Shown: positions 38,802 through 53,511 of the stretch, piece by piece
Layout: the number at the start of each line of letters is the position of its first letter
Numbering within the stretch: the first letter of the stretch is position 1
NCBI GenBank assembly: GCA_009869945.1
Contig: WIXG01000197.1
Location: forward strand, 1 to 64,000
Direction: 5' to 3'
Source of the DNA: Mesaphorura yosii
Taxonomy: Eukaryota > Arthropoda > Collembola > Poduromorpha > Tullbergiidae
Length of the DNA stretch: 64,000 nucleotides
The notes under the pieces: model-generated
The model's input: only the letters and a program-made list of their open reading frames with translations
Told to the model about the DNA's origin: nothing
Databases searched by the model: none
Position numbers and translations under genes: made by a program

Positions 38802-40331
38802 TCAAGCCTTTTCCTCTCTTTCGCGATTATATTTTTCAAGTTCTCTGAGGAACAGAGCCTTGGGTTTCATTATCGTTGCCCGCTCACCACGACATTTAGG
38901 GCAGAACCACTTTCCCTTTGGCTTGGTAGTCAACGACACGCAGGAGAAATGAAACCACTCAATTGGGCACAGATCATTGTCACATCCAATCATATCACCG
39001 TAAGAGATCTGAAATCAAAAGTTCACAATTACATAGCAAGCAGGAAGCGTTTTTCAATTAGTAACTAAATTCAAAGAAACAGGCATTACCTGATCGCAGA
39101 GACAATATGTCGGCTCATCGGGATCAATTGGCGTGTTGGTGGGTGGAGAATTTGAACTTCCCGTTTGTTTTGTGTTGGTTTTCTGACGTCTATATTGCCT
39201 TTTCTTTTCAGCATCTGCTGTTTTCTTTTCTTGCTTCACCTTGGCTACTGCCGCACTGGCGTTTGCCAGCACTCTTTCTTTGTGTGATCCCCAGCTGACA
39301 CGCTCCTTCTCGTGCGACTTGTCCACGTTGCATGCGGAGCTCGGTCCTGCTTTGGCAGGAGGAATGTAGTGTTGACTAGAATTTCCGGCAGCATGAGAAG
39401 TAGATGAAGTGGGTGGCATCGCGATGAATGGTTTTATGTCAATCGACGGTTGATCCGCGTGCGATGTTGTTTCCGATGCTGTTGGACCTAAAGAAGGTGG
39501 TACAAATACATCATTCCGTGGACGTCGGGCTCTCTTCTTCTCGGAAGTTTCAACGATCGTAGTTGGCTCCACAGGCTCGTGCTTCACCTTCACGTGTTCT
39601 GGATAGCGAAAGTAGGATTGGGAGTTATATTATTACACTTTGAAATGCAGTAGATATTTAATATGCAAAAGTTGGGAACTAGAAAAGAAATAATGTAGAT
39701 TCAAAGCTTATCTGCGTCACGAAAACCTTGTAAAATGGGACTGCATTCGAAAAATTCAAACATTTTTTGTGAATAATGATCAGTTGCAGAATTTTCTGAC
39801 GAAATTTTTTTCCATTTTGAAGCGAACGCGTAGGAGAAATGTGATTTTCGCCTTCCTAATTGTGGGGAAAAGAAGAAAGGCAACTTACCGATACCAGAAT
39901 TCTTTTGGTCCAGATCCAATTGAGCCGTCTTATTCTCCAGAATATCTTGTATCTGTTGCACAATTTCCAATTTTTGATCGCCAATTTCTTGTGTTCGAAG
40001 CAGCAAGGTCTCAACCATTGAAGTGATTGCAATTGATGCAGCTTCAGCATCCGGATCATTCTTCTTTTCCTTTAACGTAGTGAGCATATCCAATAGACGC
40101 TCAGCTTCTTTTACATGACCTTCACATAAAGTTGGAAGTAGTCGAATATTTAAAGTACAGGATAACAAGTCTCCTAGTCTCTATCAACGTACGATTGCAC
40201 TCCGCATCATACTCTTTCAACCGCGATAAATGCTTTTGCAGATCATCAGGAACATCGGTAACCGCGTCCACATAATCCTCGACATAGGTTGTAGCGTAAA
40301 CGGCTGCTACTGCTGATTGTTGGGAGTACAT
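38802..40331 (-). CDS. Inhibitor of growth family protein (ING1/ING2 type)
   Basis: Four exons: 40331-40193, 40119-39889, 39598-39090 and 39008-38802. They join to 361 codons plus stop. The N-terminal ING domain (about 14-110) has [20 protein letters not shown] and [22 protein letters not shown], which correspond to the coiled-coil dimer region of ING1 and ING2. The middle is a Lys/Ser-rich linker longer than usual. The C-terminal PHD finger (about 287-336) reads [22 protein letters not shown] and then [26 protein letters not shown]. All C4HC3 zinc ligands are present, along with the Tyr, Met and Trp positions of the H3K4me3 pocket. ING1/2 are readers in Sin3-HDAC complexes in the nucleus. 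Human ING2 is 280 residues. The exon 1 to exon 2 join is the least certain, although it closes the frame. Confidence 0.9.
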
Positions 40332-43315
40332 TCTTCCTAAGCCTGGTTATGCAATCAGTCCTACAGAAATAAAAGAATTTAATGTCAGTTAGCTTAAGTC
40401 TATCAAATCCCAAATTTACCAACTGAACCGATATCTAAATGCAGAAATACTTCCGTGTAACGTCTTTTTCCACAAAGCAATCGACGAACATTTTTCTCCA
40501 AAGATCTTTTGTCACACTCATTATCATAATTCATTTTTCCACAATTTTTAAATTAAGTGCAGGTATGCAGGTGCAGACATCGACGATACTTAAATGAGCA
40601 AAAAATGAACAAGAAATCCTACGCGCGTACAAAACCATTGCACCAGACACCATATCATATTCCACCTGCTTGCACAATCACTTTATAATTGTTTGCATTT
40701 TGTTCATAAATATTGAGTATTAATAAATTCCAAGTTCGTATTACTTATTATCATTCTTTGACTTTAAAGTGAATGCTTAACATTTGTAGCAAGAACACTG
40801 TGGAATCAGGTTATTGTGGAGAACATTTTGTGGGAAAACGCGTTGTGAAGAAACATTGCGAAAAAAGACCATTGGTCCGTGTAAGCTGAATTAAAGTCAC
40901 TCATTTAGTCACCTAAATTCGTGTTCGCCGAATTATCGATACGCTCCAAGGAAAGCAGAATAAAAAGAACACAGTGTATGCTACTGGAATCTAAACTAAG
41001 TCCCAGATATTTGGCTGATGGCATTGGAGCTAAAACAATCCGCCTGACCTAAAAAACATGCGACAAAACGTTAAGTTAAATCGGTGCCGGCACAACTTCA
41101 TTTAATATTTAAAGTCGGGACACTGGCTTTCGGAACACAATGCGGCTCAAAATCAATCACGGTTGTTGTTTTCGAATACTCGTGCGATGTTCGTGCTTGA
41201 GTTTCTTTGTTCGCAGCTGCTGCTTCATGGTTCACCATTTATGGACAGGAGAAGTCTGCAATGCAATGTAATATAAGATTTCAATTGGTCCAAATTACTT
41301 GCTGGAACCAAAAATTAGTTCGTAATTTGATTAATACTTCTAAATTTACTTCAGTCCTATCTATCACCCTAGGCTCATGGTAAACTCGCCCAATTCAATC
41401 GCAGTGCATGGTTTAACGACTTCAAACCAATTCAATCAGGAGTCTTTCCTGATCAAGCATCTATTAAAATTCCCAAAATTAACTTAAACAAAATGAATAA
41501 ATGTGGTCCAGGGGAGATGATTATGATTATGGCCCGACGTCAGTCCTCCCTGGATTCACAAGTCCACAATCATGCGCATGTTAAGCTGAAGTAGGACATC
41601 GAAGAATCACCTTGGAGGATGAAAGAATTGATGAGCCGGGTGGTTGGAGCTCTGACTTGTCTATTTATTTTTTAGCCACAAGGTTCTCGATTCCATACAT
41701 TTATGGCTTTCGCAAAAATTTATAACCCTTGCTTTTCAGCTGCCCTATGCACTTGGCGCACAGAAATGCATCGTATTCTCAGTGCTGAACTGACCGTGGT
41801 AAACTTGCATGGCGAATAAGGCAAAACATATTTTTGATTTGAAAAGGGTTATTTGAGCCATAGCTCGCAGTACAACATCATGTCAGGGCAATCAATTTTT
41901 GTTCAAGAACTGCTCGGGTCGGTACTACTCTCGACAAGCACGTGGAAATGGATTGAATGAAATCAAAATTGAGATCACCTTGTGATCGGCGGCTGGATCT
42001 GTGAGGCCGAATTCGTCTTTTCAGATACCACCGATTCACAACCTACTTACATGAATGGGCGTCCTCGATTCTCCTTAGAACTCTAGAGCAATTTTTGTAA
42101 GTCACCCGTTTACCTGATTGAAATTGCACGGAGTAATGCGTCGAGGCCGGACGCAATAATCCATTTTTAGTGTGATGAGGAAAATACTGAATCTTAATGT
42201 TCTTTTTAGTGCAGGCATATCCCATTCTACAATGCAAATTATTAAAGGTGGCAGTCATTCCATGTGCCATGACGCCAAACGTGATTGTTGATTCTGGTTC
42301 TTATGAATGCATGCGATGCGCTAATTTTTTGCTGACTTGTTGCCTGCTTACCAAATAATTCCTACGTAATGATTTTCCCAGCCGCGTCAACCTTGGGAAA
42401 ATCAAGACCTCGTACGCAATAATCAAAACTATGATGAAATTACACATATGGAGGAAAACAGGTCAGACTGGAGTGCAAGACGTAAGAATTTCATGCCCAA
42501 AGGGAGGAAGAGGATACCTGCTTTATCCATTATAATGCAAATTCCAATGTCTTCAATTTATTGTGTGCAAAGGACTGCTCCAATCACACAGGAAACGCAT
42601 GGCGAACAATGAAATGGACGAAATCAAAGGAATACAAAAATTCCTCAATGAGCGTCACATTTATTCTAGTGATCATTCGACTTAATGCGGTCGTGTCAAG
42701 GGTCAGTTAACACGTTTAAGATTGAAGTCCAAAATTCTAGTGCAGGTTTAATCGACTAGCGTTCTGCCCTCGTATCAGACATGATATCCTATCAGAATTC
42801 CAGTTACAGTCGGTCACAACTCGCGAGTGCTGAGGCCAGTCACGTCATCGCATCGTCTTCATTTGATGATATTTCAGAGTACATGAGGCACAAAGTTGCA
42901 CGTGAATGGTAAAGCCAGCAAACCGGTCTCGCTTATTGCTCTTCGATGGTTAACCTCATTCAGATCGCACATCAAAGCATCATTAATAACTTTTTGCCGA
43001 GTTCGCGAGAACGTTCACTTACGCAAGTCAAACTCAGGAAAATTTCAGTCAGAATCTTCGTGTCCAGTTGAGTGGTACAGCACATGCTCGTCTCTTCACT
43101 CGATTTCAAATACTTTTGGCGTACAAGAACCACCAAGTCAGAAACCACAATCATTTGCCGATTCCCAATTTTGATTCTCAGCCTTCATTCCATGATCTTC
43201 CGAATTGATCTTACAATTCCTAAACCAATTTCTTTCGAGAGGAGTTCGACACTACTCAAAGTATTAATCAGCTAATTGCAATTTAAGTTCAATTCAACTG
43301 TCGAAATCTATCAAA
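40332..43315. other. Intergenic region between ING and ACAT2
   Basis: The two genes are divergent (ING minus, ACAT2 plus), so this 3 kb must contain both promoters. No TATA box is close to either start. I recognise no further gene. The frames at 42043-42270 and 42896-43174 lack any domain or splice logic. Confidence 0.5.
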
Positions 43316-44822
<1,507 letters not shown>

Positions 44823-44929
44823 AAATGTCTTAGATAAATTTTAAGAGAAATGATCTTTAGATAAGCAACTGTTTACTTATAACTCAAGTTCAAAGAGTAT
44901 GACATTTATTTTGTTCATTGGGATGGATT

Positions 44930-44935
44930 ATTAAA
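44930..44935 (+). promoter_or_regulatory. Polyadenylation signal of ACAT2
   Basis: ATTAAA, a common variant hexamer, lies 108 bp downstream of the ACAT2 stop codon. Confidence 0.4.
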
Positions 44936-45456
44936 GAAACACTACGCTAGTTCTACACTTGAGTTCACTATGAATTAATTGACTAAATATAATCTTTTTC
45001 ACTCCGTAAAATATAAGTTGCGAGTTGAGGTATGTTGACTACCGAAATATTTAGGCGGCGAGGATCTGACCTGACATCTGTCATGCATGCGCATTACTGC
45101 CTCACAGGTATTGTGCGATTGACCGATTGACTACATAAGTCTCCTCATGGGGAAACAGGTATGAAATTGTTAAAAATTGGGGTCGAAGTCCCCTCGTAGA
45201 CGCCCCCGTATTTGCAGGTCATATAAGTCAAGTTTTCAATTTTTGCGGGAATACAATAGGTACAGACGATTGAAGAAATTAGAAAGTAAATTAATCGTAA
45301 AAATTTCAAATTGGTATTGGCAGAGATTCTCCAGAACGCTTTATATCACACCAGCGATGCCTGCTACAATGTTTGTTGATGCTATAGACCATAGCAATTT
45401 CTGAGGAGCATCACTGCACTCTCACGAACCGCAGGCGGGACTGACTTGACGACAGG
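44936..45456. other. Convergent 3' intergenic region (ACAT2 / PPME1)
   Basis: About 520 bp between the ends of two convergent genes. It holds their 3' UTRs; no coding signal was seen. Confidence 0.5.
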
Positions 45457-47154
45457 TTATATTACACTGGGGAATACTAATGTCTTCGATCCAGCTCTTG
45501 ATTTTGCAATGCGGTGGCGTATCAGGAAAGTTGCCAGCTCCATTCCAACTTGGTCTGGCTTATCCTCCTGGACAGCATGCCCGACGTCGTGAATACAAGA
45601 CATTTGGAATTTACCCTGCATCTGGGCTATTGTCAGTTCTTTGTCCAGACGGTCCACATTCGCGAGTAGCAGATATTTTGGACATTCCACATTCAGAAAC
45701 CTATTAAAAGGACAATCAATGGTGCGTATTTTTTAGTAAATGTAGCAATAGAAGTGTGGTTTCAGAAATAATTATGCTTACTTTCTCGACATGCCTGTAA
45801 ACCATCCCAGCCAATAAGGTTCGGTCTTCATGACATCAATTCGCCAAGTAAATTTTTGGGTAGCGGGCTTTTAAGTTGAAAACAAAAAATCTATTGAAGA
45901 CACAATCAAATATACTTATACGTATACAATGATGTCACAAACCGGGTTCATCTCAGACTTGGGAAAAACAGGATTGCTTGTAGAAGCCGGCGGATCTTCA
46001 GCCTCATCTTCTTCCATAATTGCATCGACGGTAGGAACCTCGAATTCTGCTCTCGCAGAATTTTCGGAGTCTGTAACACCGTTTGCTCCATCATTTTCCT
46101 TTCGACTAGACGATTTGACTTCCTGTACTTGACCAGGAACCGAAAGCCTCGCGCTATATTGACTGCGTACTTGTCCAGTTTTTAAACTATGAACAGTAGT
46201 GAACATGAGCAAATTATCTGACAGATGACAAGTTCTGGAAATTTACTAGCCAGAGATTTGATCAATTTCAGCGCTTACGTCCATTCTATTGCCTTTTCTA
46301 CAGATTCAAATCCTGTAGGGCGACTTTTTATGATGGGCTTCATTGATGGCAGGGCATCAACAGCACTTCCCTCGACGATGTCAATGATAAACAGAGCCAG
46401 AACTTTCATGTACAAACTGTTCTGCTCAATATCTGCAAAATATTACGCAGCTCAAATACTGTATTATGGACATTATTGTCGTTCACGTGCTGCACGTTAA
46501 CTCACGTTCAGCCATCTCGATGGCCAGTGCGCCGCCCATGGAGTGACCAACGAGAACCAACGGATGAGTTGCCAACTCAATCTTGTTCAGTACTTGTAAT
46601 AGGTCTCTGCAATTGAAATGACCGTTCTTTTTAATAGATAAAATATTTCGGGAAAGGAATGATTGAGAACAGACACTTACGATATAAGTACATCAAAGCT
46701 AAGTTTGTAGTCGTCCTTGGTTTTGGTTAGCCCGTGGCCACGAATATCAATGGCTGCAAATTGAACATCCGTCATGTATTGATCTGCTTCCGTAATTGTT
46801 TCTCCCCATGTTAGGCCAGAATGTCCGCAACCATGCAAGAAAACGAGGACTGGTTCGGTTGGTGCGAATGCTTTAGCTTCTGATTGCTTGTATCGTAGGA
46901 ATACACAATACTCTCCCGTTTCAGCTCCAGTTTCGTCTTCAATTTTTGTAAATACTTGTTCAGCAAAGACTCCCGACCAATGAATTGGAGTGAAGTCGTT
47001 AAAGCGCCCACTGCGATTAAATTCGGCGAGTTTAATGTAAGTCAGGGGTGACGAGACTAAAATAAATTTGATCCACTTACCGACTCATTTTTGATTCCGG
47101 TCCAGCCTTGCGAGGGGCAGTACGACCAAGGACTGCTCGTCTTAACTCGGACAT
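45457..47154 (-). CDS. PPME1: Protein phosphatase methylesterase 1
   Basis: Seven exons: 47154-47081, 47010-46681, 46606-46506, 46432-46279, 46186-45922, 45867-45782 and 45700-45457. They join to 417 codons plus stop. This alpha/beta hydrolase removes the methyl ester from the C-terminal leucine of PP2A catalytic subunits, which inactivates or remodels the phosphatase. The oxyanion region is FLHGCGHSGLTWG. The nucleophile Ser157 is in LVGHSMGG, the acid is Asp186 in FIIDIVEGSAVDALPSM, and the base is His378 in HDVGHAVQEDKPD. Other family blocks are RSQYSARLSVPGQV, FTWRID and YWLGWFTGMS. Before FTWRID there is a variable acidic insert (IMEEDEAED), as in human PPME1. The exon 5 donor is inferred from GTATAAGT, and a nearby in-frame alternative exists. 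Confidence 0.92.
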
Positions 47155-48662
47155 TAACAATAATTGCAATTTTGTAATCAATGAGGGTATTGGACTAGTG
47201 GAAAGAAATTTATTGGCTAGCTACATGTATTGTGACGTATATTTTGTAAGCGAAGGTTTTAAGTAGAAAACGGGTGGACACTGATGGGAGTTCCGAGTGA
47301 AGTGATTACTTAAATGACAATCGGCGACTAATGACTAACTTGGCTTAATTAAATTTTAAAAAAGTACAACACGGGAGATATGCGTACACTGTCTATTGTG
47401 TACCCGGACGACGTAGCCAATACAAACAGAATACTGTTTTTGCTTTTCCCTCTTCTCCTTTTCGAGGGTGTAAACTTTGTCCAAATGAAGGAAATTGCAT
47501 CAAACAAATATGAACTTTGTTATTCAGGGTTTACTGTTATAAAATTCAGGATAACTTGGCTCAAAGTTTAGATTTAAGCAGTACACCATCGTTTTTCATT
47601 TCTTGACAGATAGAAAGATACAGTGAGAATCAGCACGCCCTAAAATTATTGCGGAATTCATATGCAGAGTAGAGTAGAATGACAGTTGGAAGGCAACTGG
47701 GTAACTGAGCATTCCTGTTAACAACCATCAGCCATCTTATTGTAAGCCTAATAATACTTTAAAGAGCAGGCCGTTGCGTTTACGACAATCAATGAATTAT
47801 TGGCAATGTACTCAGAATGTTAAGCGAAAAGTCGGCTTGGTTCGCGTGGTTTGATTAGTTAATTGGATGTTAAGAATGAACAATATGAGTCATTAAGCAA
47901 CAATCTTCTACAATAACTTAATTCAATATCAATCGCGCTTGTCACACGAAATACTTTAAGTCGTCTTAGCCATAAATCTAATAGCAAGGCGTCGTATGTA
48001 CAAATTCAATTTCAATGGAAGACAATGGACAATATGTTAAGTATATACCGGTCAGGAGACAAATTAAAACTCCGATTCTTACACCAAGTTCTCTTATGCA
48101 CACACCTTTGTATATAATGCGATACATTAGTTAGCGAAGGTTTCAGCGTAGTAATTATCCGGATAAAACAATCATTTATATGAACTCGTTTAGCCTTTGC
48201 ATAGATATAAGAGGAATGTTCCGGTGGTACAATGTTAATCAAACAATAATGTTTACGTATATTAAGATTGCATTACAAGACTTTAACGAGGTTTCAGTTA
48301 TTAAATAGCGCTAATATTTGGACCCTTCATTCGCCTCAATTTCGGAATCACATTGAAGTAATAATGATTGTCCATCCATTTCAGCAGGTATCACTGGCAA
48401 AAGGCAACATGATTGCGTTTGTGCTAACGTTCAAAGAAATGTCACCATATTTTCTCATCCAAGGCAGCTGCTTCGATCTGAAGATTTCATGTACTGACTG
48501 ATTGCTGTTATCATGTGTAGTTAAGGTTATAAGTACTGATGCTTCGTTGTTCTAACTTGGCCAGATGATGTTGATTTCAATACAACGGGACTCACCGCTG
48601 GATATATGGGAGATGTAAATCCTGTAAGCCAGAAAATAAAAGATTTAGATTCTTTATATCGA
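47155..48662. other. Intergenic region between PPME1 and PTP-PEST
   Basis: About 1.5 kb between two minus-strand genes, containing the PPME1 promoter (left) and the PTP-PEST 3' UTR (right). No other gene or clear polyadenylation hexamer was identified with confidence. Confidence 0.5.
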
Positions 48663-51600
48663 CTAGACTACACCGTGTCTTGCTGTGTCCTTCAACTCGC
48701 CTCCATTTTCGTCGGCTAGGTTCAACTCTCCATTCGGCATTGATTTGAACCCATGTGACTTATCTTTCGACTCAGCCCAATTTGCAAACCTTGACCGTAC
48801 ACTGGCGGCCTTCGCCTGAAATGCACCAAAAGCTCGGCTGAGTGATTTCGGAGAGCTGTCGGAAATATTTCCGTTAGAAATATTTTGCTGCTGCTCATTG
48901 TCGCTGCTACCGGAAGTAAGAACAGTCTTATTTAAGTTCATATTATTCGGTTGTTGCGAGCCAATAACGCTTCGATCAGAACCAGGCCAAGCAATTCCCA
49001 TTTCATGTCGCTGTCTCGCAGTTTCCATCAAGTCTCGTTGCTCGTGCCCAAGAGTTAAGTTTCGCTTCGCCTTGGTTCTCGGTGGCGGAATTGGTGTTAT
49101 TTCGTTATTATCGCTCCAGTACGCTCCTCGTGTAAATAATGCATTTGAATGACTTCCGGCGCCATTATTTCTTTGCTGAGCATCCGAGAAGAAGGTGAAT
49201 GGCGACTTGTCTTGAACTAAAGGTTGGTGTTCACCATCAGCAAGTTCAAATTGATCCGAAATGGATTCAAATGAACTGGTCTTCTTAAAGCTGAAGCACG
49301 ACAAGCCTCCACCATCCGGATGCTGTTCCATGTACTGACTTCGCGATGGAGATTTCAAGGATCGGTGGTATTTCAGATTGTTTGACTTTGCTCCCAAATT
49401 GGAACTGTTCGAAGTGGATGACGCTGGTTGCGGAGTATTCAAGCCCTCGAGTAGGATTTTAATTTCTTCCAATTTATGCTGGAATTGCGACTCATTGAAA
49501 TTTGAAGCTTGGCCTTGCGAGTTTAGGTCGGACGAGAGTGACCTAAACTGATGACCTTCAATGGCGTTGTAATTTCCGCTCATTCCGTTGTAGTGCGAAG
49601 GCGATTCGTACTTGTCCCTGCTGACATACGTGGAGGATATGTGCATCGGACTCGGTTTGTCTTCAGGCCAGATCGGTTCATAATCTCGTCGATTTTTCAC
49701 TGGAGCTCGGTCAGCCGAGCTCATGCTAAATGTCGGTGTCGCATACGACGAGGAATTGGATGAACTGTGTGAAAGTGGAAACGTCTGCGATTGGGTCAAC
49801 GGTTGGACGGGATTTTGGTTCGTCGTTGAGTGGTACTGATGGCCATCGTTCTGAGCTTCTTTCCACACTGCCTGTCTAAAGCTATTTCGCCTTTCTCGAA
49901 TCCTCAAAGGTGCGCGGGCGGAATTCATTTTTGGGGCCGAGGTCAATGACACAGTGTTGATGCTTGAGTAAAGCGGTGAGGCCCGGGACTTGGATATCAT
50001 TAATTTGGCACTGTCAACTCTGTCATCTGACTCTGACGAACTCGACAACGAACCCTTCAGAATAGGTTTAGGCACGATGTTGATATTCATCACTCCATCT
50101 GCACTCCTCAAAGAATGGACTGATTTCTGAGGTCCAGATTCTGGATTCTGGTTTCTGGGGTGCTTGAACACAGAACTACCCTTCATGTGTTGGGAATACA
50201 AGCCATCAATTGATTGACTCGGAGTGCTTGGCAGAGAATTCTTAGGTGTTCCGGTGTTGCTATTTGAACTCTCGGAGGAGTTCCCGACAGATGTTGATAT
50301 GATGGAACTTCTGGAGTCTTTCGTTCTCTGAGACAGCGCAGTCACTCCTGCTGTTGGTGATTCGTCGTAATTCTTCGACATCGGTGAGTAACGGTCGTTA
50401 TTGGTCAGAGAAAGATTTGTGTACGGGTTTGTTCTGGCCACTCTGTCCCGTTCAAATGCGATTCCGTTTAACTGTGAAATACCACTTCGCTTCTCCGATT
50501 CTTGCTTATCTGATGCAGGCATCTGTTGGCCAGAATTAGCGATTTCACCAGTCAGAAAATCCCGAGCTGCAAATAATGGCTTCACTTTTATTACACGTGG
50601 TGTCGACTGTTTTGATTCGTCAGGTTTGGCAGACGGGATTGTGATTGGTGTAAAGAGGTCATTAGCTCTATTCTTGGTCAGATTCTCGTCTGAAAATATT
50701 CTATCCGTCAGCTTCAACTTTTCGTGTTCCCAAACGTGACTTTGGCTCCTCGTCAGGGCGCTACCGTTTTGCTCTCCAGATGAAAGTAGTGCAAACGATC
50801 GCGAATTCACGGTGTCATACTTCTTCTTTCCAGCTTTGTTGGTTCGATTCGATGACCCAGAGCTAGGTTTATTAAAGTCCTCCATTTCTTTGGCGGTGCC
50901 AAGTTTAAGCTTGTTCCCTCCGTACCCGATGTTCACATAGTTTGGAGATAGCTTTCTAACGTCGACCACAGACGGAGGAGAAGGTTTCCTTGGTGGAGAG
51001 TCGGTTCGAGACTGAGGATTCTCCACACTTTGAGTGGCTGTGTGAACTTGGGGTTTCACTGATGACGAAACAACGGACTGTGCCTTCGGAGCTTCTATCT
51101 GCCTCATTGAAACCTTAATAGGATTATGCGAAAGCGAGGAGAAACCACCAGTTGGGGACCCGGATGCTGACAGACGGTCAATACTGTGCTGGTTGTCTTC
51201 TGCCGTGGATTTGCTGTATCCGGTATTAGAGCGAATCGTCGGACTAGGGGGACAGTCAGAAGATTCCATGCTGACTTTCAGCGATTTGCTGCGCTTAATT
51301 GGTAGAGATGGCTTGGCGAGTATTGGTGGTTTCCCGTTACTACTTTTCTTTAACTTTTCTCTGTTTCCGTCGCCAGCCTCAACCTGCACAGTAGCCAAAC
51401 TATCTTTTGTCTTGGTTCCAGAGAGACCTAGACTCGGCGAATTAGATCGCTTATTGCCAAACGAGGACGTAAATGAATAGAATCTTGAAGACGACACATC
51501 GCTTTTGGCACGGCTTAACTGTGTGCTGCCCTTCTTTTCCTTTCCCTCTTTAGGCGAGCGCTCGAAGAATTGTTTTAGTTTGATGATACTTGGTTTGCGA

Positions 51601-53511
51601 AGGAGTCCCGATTTTGAGGAGCTTGTTGTCGGTGGTTCGGGCTTCAAACTGTTATCCTCGACGACGCAGATTTCATCTTCTTCTGCCTGCCGATTAAATT
51701 TACTGTTGTCCTCTGGGCCAGCACGTCCAAGTAACGCGTTCATTGCGGCTTCGTTCCGTTTTAGTCTCACTGAGCTAGAAACTTTGCTGGCGTTATTCAT
51801 TTTTGAGGTGGAGCTCAGCATTGGTGCCGTTGTTGATTCCACGTTGCTCGTTGCGAGACTGTCTTTTCGAGAAAAATCCGTCGTAACACCATTTCGGTCG
51901 GCTCGAAAATCACTGTTGAATTCAATTGTCTCGTACGTTGGGTCATCCAAATTCAGATCTTGCTTTTGTTGAAATGGAAATCCGTTTGGATCCAAATTTG
52001 CGTAAATATGGGCGTCAATTATTTTAAGTTGTTCTTGAAATAACTCCTTCACGGCTCGATGAACTAGAATGTACTGGTCCTTCGTTTGAACCATCGCTAT
52101 TCGTTGACGCCGCATATCCATCACCAACTGAAACAAACTGAAGTCCGCCGTAAGCTTCTATCATAAAAACGAAAGGCATGCGTCAGTTTGGGTATCCATA
52201 AAATGACACATTTTACATAGTCAAGATTTTAAACGCGCACCCCCAGTCTTAGAAGGCCCCACACATAGTCGATGGCACAAATGGTACCAGTTCGTCCACA
52301 ACCAGCAGAACAATGCACCAGGACGGGTAAGGTTTCGGAGGTTTGGCAGTCACGAATCAGCCTCACCATATCAAGCAATGGACTCACTAAACAACCAAGA
52401 CGTAGCAATTAGTTTTGTTAGGCAATCAATATATTCGAATTTAAGGGCATTTCATACCTCGGTTTGGAATTCCGTGATCTGGCCACGCAGAGTAATGAAA
52501 TTGACAGACATTTCTTTCCTCTGCAATGTTGCAAGGCCAAATTAGGTAAATATACACCGATTTCTCAAAATACTCTTGGCAAATGTGAATCACCTTTCTC
52601 TTTCCGGGCGTTGGTGTATCGTATTCTCATTGTTCGAACAAGGAAATCAGGGCAAACATTTCTACACTTCTTCAGCCACACAGTCACATCCCCGAACTGT
52701 TTCTCGATATCATCTTCCTCCACCCAGTACTTTTCACATTTATGCTGTAAAATAAAATGGAAGATGAGTTAAGATGAGTTTCTAGCGTACAAATCAATCA
52801 GGGTTAGTTGAATGACTCGAGTTGTACCTTTCCCGATTCCTGCTCCATGCAAGCCATAACGATTACTTGCACTTCGCACTCGACCACCATCTTCCAGAAG
52901 TCGTTGACGGTGTGCGCAAGCGGGCCCTGGCAGGCAATGTACGCGGATGACCCGCTCGCACCTTTGATAAAGTTGGCATTGATGTAGTCACTTCCAGGGA
53001 CATCGTCCGTGGGCGTGAGAGTAACTCGTGTGTAGTCAACTGAGAATTGAAAAATCGAGTGACCATGAGAGAGCACATTCAAGGGCTATTAACTTAGGAA
53101 AATCGACATGTGACACTTACATGGTAGAATATCCTTATACCGATTCTTCTTTCTGCTCACCGATTTCTCTCCTTCCTTGCACTGATACTCTGGATCGGTC
53201 TTCAAGTTTTCACTGCATATTTTCAGCTCCTGTTGATTTAAATGAACAAAAATTGTACAATGATACGTGCGACAAGTTCAAAACCGGAGGAACGGTTCTG
53301 AGCCTATTCCGGTTTGGGTTTTGGCTATTTGGCTTTGGCTTTTGCTCACCTGGAATTCCTTTTCGTACGCGTCAATTCCACAGCTTCTCTGCGACTCATA
53401 GCTCTCCACCAAATTGAGAAAATTTTGCAAGATGGTTCGAAGTGGCACGATATTATTGTTGGACGAAGATGACACCGATGAGGGAATGTCATCCACACCT
53501 GCAGTCTTCAT
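48663..53511 (-). CDS. PTP-PEST-type non-receptor protein tyrosine phosphatase
   Basis: Seven exons: 53511-53350, 53229-53121, 53039-52828, 52744-52594, 52520-52458, 52386-52241 and 52157-48663. They join to 1445 codons plus stop. The PTP domain occupies about 20-320. It contains the pTyr loop KKNRYKDILPFDYTRV, YINANFIKG, a Q-loop with AMVQTKDQY, the acid loop WPDHG (Asp226) and the signature VHCSAGCGRTG with Cys258 and Arg264. The sequence CGRTGTICAIDYVWGLL is distinctive for the PTPN12/PTPN18/PTPN22 group. After the domain comes a tail of about 1120 Ser/Asn/Pro-rich residues, all in the 3.5 kb last exon, with PIPPPRTKAK (about 1303) as a possible SH3 ligand. Family members dephosphorylate Cas, paxillin and related adhesion proteins in the cytoplasm. 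The tail is about twice the length of that in human PTPN12, and its C-terminal homology box was not recognised. Confidence 0.9.

Noticed and set aside
50401-51972. Plus-strand open frames of up to 155 codons opposite the PTP-PEST tail
   Set aside because: They are antisense to a continuous 3.5 kb coding exon whose frame is continuous with a confirmed phosphatase domain. No splice or domain support.
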